From: Gnetum montanum
Lineage: Eukaryota; Streptophyta; Gnetopsida; Gnetales; Gnetaceae
Reading direction: 5' to 3'
Length of the DNA stretch: 64,000 nt
Assembly: GCA_015680685.1 (NCBI GenBank)
Contig: MNCI01014239.1
Coordinates: 479,827-543,826 of the forward strand
Shown here: piece after piece, positions 57,660 through 64,000 of the stretch
Layout: each line of letters begins with the position of its first letter
Numbering within the stretch: the first letter of the stretch is position 1
The notes under the pieces: model-generated
What the model was told of the DNA's origin: nothing
The model's input: the letters and a program-made list of their open reading frames with translations, nothing else
Database searches by the model: none
Program-made: the position numbers and the translations under genes

Positions 57660-59700
57660 AAAATGAGAATTATAGGTAGGCGGGCCATTGCAGCCATGAG
57701 AGAAATAATAGCATGGAGGAAGAGGATAACTACAAAAACCACAACAACCCCAAGAATAAGTTGTGAAGGTAACTCATGCTATTAGTTCCTTATGAAAAGA
57801 GTCTAAGGTAGAACTTGTTTGCTAGATTCCCACCGTAGAGCTGAGGTCCCAAGACTAAGGCTCAACTTAAAGGTCATGCTCACTACGTGCTATCTCAAGA
57901 AGATCTAAAAAAATAAATTTTAAAGCTCAATTCTTCAAGAATTGAACTTTGGATCTTTTATAGAGTTAGTATCAAAGGAGGTTAAATCCTAGCTATAAGG
58001 GTTTCCGCTATGGTCCATTCTCTCCATCAATGAAGAATAGTACATGGGAGAAACCTACCTCTTTTGGAGCATCTGTCAAGAAGAGGCCATGGTCAAGATT
58101 AAAGATATCACCATCACCTATTCGAGTAAAGCTATAAGAAAAGCCCTTGGATTACCTAACACCAGGGTAAAGTTATCAAAGATATCAACTCAAGTGGATC
58201 TTAAGGCAAAGAAAAAATGGATCCAATGCTACAGAGTGGACCATAAGTAGTATAGAGCCCTTACCAAAGTAGAGAAAACCATCAAGAAGATGTTACAATC
58301 AAGATTAAAAATATCAACATCTCCTATTTGGTTGAGACTATAGTAGAAGCCCTTAGATTGCATAATACCAAGGTAAATCTAGTAGAGATATTGACTTAGG
58401 TGGATCTTGAGGCAAAGAAAGAATGGAATCAATGGTGCTATGAAGTGAACCATTAGGAGTATGAGGCCATTACTAAAGAAGAGAGAGTCTACTTCAAAAT
58501 TGTAGCTTATCACCTCAATCTCGCAATAAGGCCAAGTAAGGTAGCTACCTTCCCTACAAGGGCATGTGTGGCTCTAAGTTAGAAGTTCAAAGTTAACCTT
58601 GCTTAACTCATCTTTCTATAAATTAAGAAGTGGTTTAAGAAGAATGAGAAGGGTATGAAAACACTCCAATTTCCTTACCTAATCCAAAAAATTGTAAAAG
58701 GATCTCACTATGAAAATGATGTCATTTGTAAGGCTCCTATTGCATCATGGAAGAAAATGATGAAGGATAAAGCTCATGCCAAGCTTTAAAAAGCACAAGT
58801 TTCACCTCCACCACCTACAACATCATAGATGAATCTTGAAATGGTAATAGCTACTAAATGCCTAAGGAAGCTTAGGGAGTAGAAATTGCAAAAATAAGTC
58901 TCTAGAGGTGATAGTGAATCCTTTGTGTATCATTTGGTCATGAGCCATCTCAATGAGGTTACCAAGACCACTAGTTGGCTAGTAGATAAACTAGTCCTAT
59001 TATTGTCTACATGAAGGGATTAGGCCCCTGTTTGCAGTAACCCTAATGTTAGAGAAATCATTGTGTCCATTTCAAGATAAGAATTTCAAAAAAATATTCA
59101 TGAATGTAGCAACCTTCTATATCATGTTTGAAGAAGAAGGAAAAATAGTCTAGTTATGTCATAGAAGGGCTAGGAAACTATAGTTAAGATGATTACAACT
59201 AAGATTGAAGAGGTTCTAAGTTCCCTTGTAATATCTATCTCTAATGTTGCTATTATAGCAGACGTTCAAATATCTATAGGAGTTGAGAGTAGGGGAATGA
59301 GTGTAATACAACACAAAGAAGTACTGGAGCAAGTAGTCAAAACTAGGGAACTAATTGTAAAGATCTTCAATCTTCCAGAAGGTATTTTAGCCACATAGCT
59401 ACAATTGTTGGAAACAATGGGTATGTTAATCATTTCCAACATGCAACTTAATGATGCTATCATTAGTAATCAATAATTGGCAACTGAGGTTGTAGAATTT
59501 AGAGCTTTCTTGTCTAATCCATCCATTTTGAAGTCTAAACATACAAAGGATGAAGCTTTGTAGTAGCTTCAACAAAGACTATAGGAGGTTAGGAATTTAA
59601 AAGAAATGAAAGTATTTGATGTGCCACTATTAGAAGCAAAGAATTCAACTATAACCTTTAATAGATTCACAAGAAAAATCTTGTGCTAACTAAGGAGAAT
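57660..59700 (+). pseudogene. Decayed plant-transposon-type protein
   Basis: A plus-strand protein can be followed across frames: EAMVKIKDITITYSSKAIRK ALGLPNT at 58090, then RVYFKIVAYHLNLAIRPSKV and ATFPTRACVALS (58470-58580), IKKWFKKNEKGMKTLQFPYL (about 58640), and PPPPTTS (58808). A helical tail lies at 59189-59398 (MITTKIEEVLSSLVISISNV). The middle part resembles the uncharacterised 'putative plant transposon protein' domain found in some Athila/gypsy elements, by memory of its layout only. Stops are mostly TAG. The segment runs up to the D LTR at 59774. Confidence 0.4.
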
Positions 59701-59773
59701 CACTACCTATGAAATGCTAAACAATAGAAGGAACAAATTGTGGAGTACATTTGTTAGCAAAAAAAATAGCTTA

Positions 59774-60534
59774 TGATGAGTGGCAAGGTACCCCTACACT
59801 CAACCATACGAATACGAGCGTAACACACATGATCTTTTCGAACTCCGCAGACTAAGTGCCTACACGCCTCATGGAACACTTAAGGTTAATTATTCGTTGT
59901 CTTCCCAGAATTACTTGTATTTGTCATGGTGTATGGTTAAGTAAGTCTGAGGTATATGATTTTTATGTCTTTTCGATTTTATGTCCTATGCTGATAAGGT
60001 GAAAGGTAAAGAGACTAATCAACTAACTTTAACTAACTAACTAAGCCTTAACTAACCTAGCGTCAGCATCCATTCCCACTTATTGTTCACACCCTGAATC
60101 GATGCAACCTTGGTTACCAAACGCTAATCGTTGCTAGGATCACCATGCGTAACGCACGTGCTCGAAGCGGTCGTACTGAGGCACTTAACTAGGAGAGAAG
60201 GGTTGAGAGAGATTTAATAACTAATAAAGCATTTAAATGGAAAATAGTAAATAACAATAAATAAAGTTCTAATTAGCCTATTCCATGCACTGCAAGGTTT
60301 ATCCAATAAGTTCATCTTTATTGTCATACACAAACATGTGTTCAGATACAATATTTGCTCGAATAAAGATCTGTTCACTTTGGAGCTCCTACTGTGAGCA
60401 CATGGAAAATATTCTATCTCTGGAGAGGTAAAACTACCAGAGTTTTCCTAAGGGCTAGATCTAGATGGAAAAATAAGGGAGAGCTACCTCTTATTTATAG
60501 ACTTGGCGGTGCATAGAGATATCACGTCCCATCA
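59774..60534 (-). mobile_element. 3' LTR of gypsy element D
   Basis: 761 bp, TGATGAG to CCCATCA on the plus strand. Aligns with the solo LTR at 24535-25352 and with the reverse complement of LTR A. The minus-strand TATA box tctataaataagagg lies at about 60488-60502. A polypurine tract (minus strand caggggggta) abuts it on the right, so the element extends rightwards and this is its 3' end. Confidence 0.9.
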
Positions 60535-62014
60535 TACCCCCCTGACTGAATAAAAACTCGTCCTCGAGTTCCTTAGAAAATATTGGGATGGTATGGGATT
60601 ATTGACTCAAATGGAACTAATGGGATGACATGTGAATGGATGATCATTACAAGACATGAAAAAACTGGTGTTCATGACAAAAAGAGTGAACACCTTATTA
60701 CATTTGACATTAGGCCTTATTTGGAAGCTGAGAGAGAGAGAGAGAAAGAAGTTTTGCTGCTGCCAATGCCAAGATTGCGTCTTTCATTTTCCATCCATAA
60801 GCATGTCATTGATCTTGCTCCTTGCATAGCTACTTTAGCATTGCTCCATTCCATGTGTTCTCTCTAGATCCAATCCGTTGTTGTATGATTGCCATCTACA
60901 CACACAACACAATCTTATATTAGCAAGGGTAAATGAATTTCAATGTAGTTGATACCTTGCTTCGGTGAAAGGTCCATTGGCTACGTTGTGGTATGGATAA
61001 TTATGGGTTTGGAGATATCATAATGGTGACTATTGAAGGTGTAGGGGTTAGGAGAAAATCAAAAAAATTGGGCCTTGTACCCCCATGACTAATTGCGAAC
61101 CTCTAGTAGCGATAGAATGGAGAAAGAATTAAAGAACAAGAAAGATGGAGAAAAAGAGACAACTATAACGTCGATGAAATGAATGTCCAGATGTAAATGA
61201 AAAAAATAAAATATATTGCAACAATGTTAGGGGAAATAATTTAACTGGTGTACCAAAGAGGAATGTCAGTGGGTCCTCCCCAAAGAAGGTTCATGTACTT
61301 AATGCCCCGAAAAACCCACATTCAAAGAGTCCATAGGCTCTCGTAATGTCATTTGGATCAAGAGTTAAAGTCTTAACCACAAGAATTTACCAAAAAGAAA
61401 AACAATGTGTCAACCAAGATATACACTAATGATATAACCGGTAATGAGGTGAACAATGGAGAGAAGGATGGAGAGAGGAGAATGGAATGGAATCCCAGGA
61501 ACAAGGTGGTGTACAACCCCTTGTGTGTTTCATGATTAATGTGACTTAGTAAATTCCATTCCAAGTCTGGCCTCAAACAAACCACTTCCAATGACTTCGC
61601 ATTAATGCATTCAGCCAATCCATCCACTTGAAGTAACAAGAATGCCTTTTCCAAGAGCCACCACCATTCTGACAAAACAAGGAGGAGAGAATGGGAAGTG
61701 AGAAGGGCCTTAGTTAGAGGGAACATTTTTATTTTAGTTCCATAACTAGTGCTTGTTGCCCAAATGATTATTTCTTCTAAGGGGTGTGCTTTGAATTCTC
61801 ACTTTTTGTGTTGTTTTTGTCTTTTTTTTTTGTTTTATGTGTTTATACGTGAGAACCACACCATGCAAAGACTTTGTTATTTTTATTTTCTCAGCTTCCC
61901 AATGATTGGGCAACGTCAAAATGGTAAGAAAACTCAAGAAGAAAACATCCAAGCTCCCAAGAGAATGACCAGCACAAACAGCATCAAGTGCCCTTGAAGT
62001 CACACCCTTTGCAA
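60535..62014 (-). other. 3' untranslated region of element D
   Basis: The first bases are the polypurine tract and a conserved gaactcgaggacgag block (minus strand) that matches element A. A GA repeat lies at about 60729-60746. A 117-codon minus-strand frame (61373-61726) with hydrophobic C-terminal half (PVISLVYILVDTLFFFLVNS) is not recognised and has no neighbour to support it. A long 3' region is usual for Athila-like elements. Confidence 0.55.
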
Positions 62015-62299
62015 NNNNNNNNNNNNNNNNNNNNNNNNNNNNNNNNNNNNNNNNNNNNNNNNNNNNNNNNNNNNNNNNNNNNNNNNNNNNNNNNNNNNNN
62101 NNNNNNNNNNNNNNNNNNNNNNNNNNNNNNNNNNNNNNNNNNNNNNNNNNNNNNNNNNNNNNNNNNNNNNNNNNNNNNNNNNNNNNNNNNNNNNNNNNNN
62201 NNNNNNNNNNNNNNNNNNNNNNNNNNNNNNNNNNNNNNNNNNNNNNNNNNNNNNNNNNNNNNNNNNNNNNNNNNNNNNNNNNNNNNNNNNNNNNNNNNN
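62015..62299. other. Assembly gap of 285 N
   Basis: Run of unknown bases inside the 3' region of element D. The right edge is a repeat of aaaaatgtgtgaaaa-like units, which probably caused the gap. Confidence 0.99.
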
Positions 62300-62377
62300 A
62301 AAAATGTGTGAAAAAAAAATGTGTAAAATAAAAACTTGTAAAATAAAAACTTAAAAAGAACTGAGGGTCTCGATTTA

Positions 62378-64000
62378 TTAGCATAGGTCGCCATCTCTCC
62401 CATGACTGAATGGAAAGGGAGTGATCCAAAATAAGGAGCATGGTTGTCTGCTACTAGAGGTGTGAGTTTCACTGGATGTTCTTGGTGCATGGAAAGGTTT
62501 GGTTTGTTGCACATTGACTAGTAATCTCTTATCAAGGGTTTTAGGCTTGTATATTCTCATGGCTCCCGAGGGGAAGGTCGTATGGATAATGTAGGGTCCA
62601 TCCCACAATGTTTGAAATTTCATACATTGTGGTACATGTGCGGGATTCCAATAAAGGACCTTGTCTCCTGGTTGGTATTTAAATTTTTCAATTTTTGAGT
62701 CATGACATTATTTGTTATATGCCTTGTGTATCTTGTTTGATGACAGGGCAACCAATCAATTCTCGTCTAGCACGTTTAGAGATGCCAATAGTTGTTTTTG
62801 TCCTAGATTAAGGTCAAGGTGGAGGTCACATGCTATGGATAGTGTACGGAGCTTAGTTTTAATTGGAATTTTTGGGAGTTTACCATACACTAACTCATAG
62901 GGAGATTAGCTTGTAGGGAGTTTCCAAGTAGAGTGGCACGCCCAAAGAGTGCTGTTCAGTTTCATGCTCCAATCTCGCCTAAATTTGCTAATTTTTCTCA
63001 TTAAGATTCTTGTAATCTCCTGATTGGTGACCTTGGCTTGGCCATTAGCTTGGGGGGGATAAGGGGTGGTCAATTTATGCTCAACCCCTAAGCGTTGCAT
63101 CAACTTGCAAAAGGTTGCACCTGTAAAATGTGTTCCATTATCAGAGATGAGTGCACATGGCACACCAAACCTATTTACGATTTGTTGTTGTACAAATTGT
63201 GTAGCTGTAGACGATGTGCAATCCATTACAGCAGCTGCTTCAGCCCATTTGGTTAAATAGTCAACAAAAACAATAATATAATCTTTCCCATTGGACATCA
63301 GTGTAATAGGCCCCATAAAATCTATTCCCAAAATATCGAAGGGTTCCAAGGGTTGAATCCATTGTTGCGGACCCTCCATTCTAGTAGTCATTCCACCGTC
63401 CCATTGAAAACGCTCATAGGATTGGATGAATTGATGGGCATCCCAAAATAGTGTTGGCTAGTAATATCCTACAAGTCAGATCTTAATGGTCATGTGTCTC
63501 CCTGCATAGTGGCCTCCACAAGGACCCTCATGAACATCCTAGAGAACTCTTAATTGATTCTCATTAGGCACACACCATCGAACCAATCCATCAAGATAGA
63601 CTTTATAGAGTTGTCCCTTGATTTCCATGAAGTACTTGGTTTGATGAAGAAACTATTGCTTCTTCCTAAAGTCCAACCCCTGTGGTGTTTGTTGGGAAAG
63701 GAGATAAGTAAGAATGCTACTATACCAATTTTTTCCTGTGGGTTGGTTATTTATTACACTGGCAAAGAGGGTTTCATCAAGAAAATGATCAGATACAACA
63801 TATTCATCCTCTTTGTTGTCCCAACATAATCAAGATAAATGATCGGCAACTACGTTCTTGGTGCCCTTTCGATCTACAATTGTTAAATCGAACTCTTGAA
63901 GGATTACCAACCAACGTATAATACGAGGACTAACCGTTGGCTTGTTCATGAGGAACCAAATTGCACTATGATTTGTATGAATGTATACTTTGTAGCCCAA
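62378..64000 (-). pseudogene. RNase H-integrase end of element D pol (partial)
   Basis: Minus strand from the window edge: RNase H end (LQEFDLTIVDRKGTKNVVAD HLS, near 63870), zinc-finger region (VHEGPCGGHYAGRHMTIKI, about 63500). The integrase core in 62906-63391 follows with FDILGIDFMGPI, YIIVFVDYLTKWAEAAAVMD, CALISDNGTHFTG and GVEHKLTTPYPPQANGQAKV. The C-terminal KFQTLWDGPYIIHTTFPSGA lies at 62378-62623. The catalytic Asp, Asp and Glu-type sites are largely present; the last (Q-A-E-V in element C) reads QAKV here, so the Glu is lost. It shares family motifs with element C. This is the least decayed pol in the window. RT and gag lie beyond the right edge. Confidence 0.85.

Noticed and set aside
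61746-62514. Long minus-strand frames of 176 and 231 codons spanning the N run
   Set aside because: More than a third of each is unknown bases, and the frames are open only because N codons cannot be stops.

Overview
The window looks like nuclear DNA of a seed plant with a very large, repeat-packed genome; a gymnosperm such as a conifer fits best, but no single feature proves this. Most of the sequence is AT-rich, decayed, nested LTR retrotransposon. Many reading frames are broken by TAG or TGA where CAG or TGG is expected, and CTAG-type words are conspicuous. That is what long CHG/CpG cytosine methylation leaves in silent plant DNA. No bacterial-type gene, CRISPR array, tRNA or rRNA gene was seen, and no intact host gene.

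Layout. 1-2197: 3' end of a plus-strand Ty3/gypsy element with its LTR. 4400-21192: one large Tat-like Ty3/gypsy element on the minus strand, with two 1894-bp LTRs, gag, protease, RT, RNase H and integrase. On the opposite strand inside it lies a decayed five-exon gene (12203-14605) with its own TATA box. 22802-28110: a second minus-strand gypsy element that lost RT and integrase; a SINE interrupts its gag and a solo LTR with a CCTAC target duplication interrupts the protease end. 28111-30470: SINE pieces, minisatellites and a promoter-like site.

About 30470-42430 is a different compartment: richer in CG and CAG, poorer in TAG, and holding the only recognisable host-gene relics. These are a UDP-glycosyltransferase pseudogene in three pieces (30873-35214) with a target-site-flanked Copia deletion derivative inside it, and the C-terminal end of a chalcone-synthase-type polyketide synthase (40417-40600). 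Both families act in flavonoid/phenylpropanoid metabolism. This stretch also carries most of the near-identical two-copy tandem duplications in the window.

42600-64000 is again repeats: a LINE RT fragment, SINE pieces, a plus-strand Athila-like gypsy pol (45700-49150), a complete minus-strand gypsy element with CAAAC target duplications (50286-56762), a decayed plus-strand transposon protein (57660-59700), and the 3' end of a minus-strand gypsy element (59774-64000, open on the right). There are two assembly defects: a single N at 43310 flanked by a 52-bp exact duplicate, and a 285-bp N run at 62015-62299. Apart from the retroelement cassettes and the antisense gene, no set of genes here appears able to work together.
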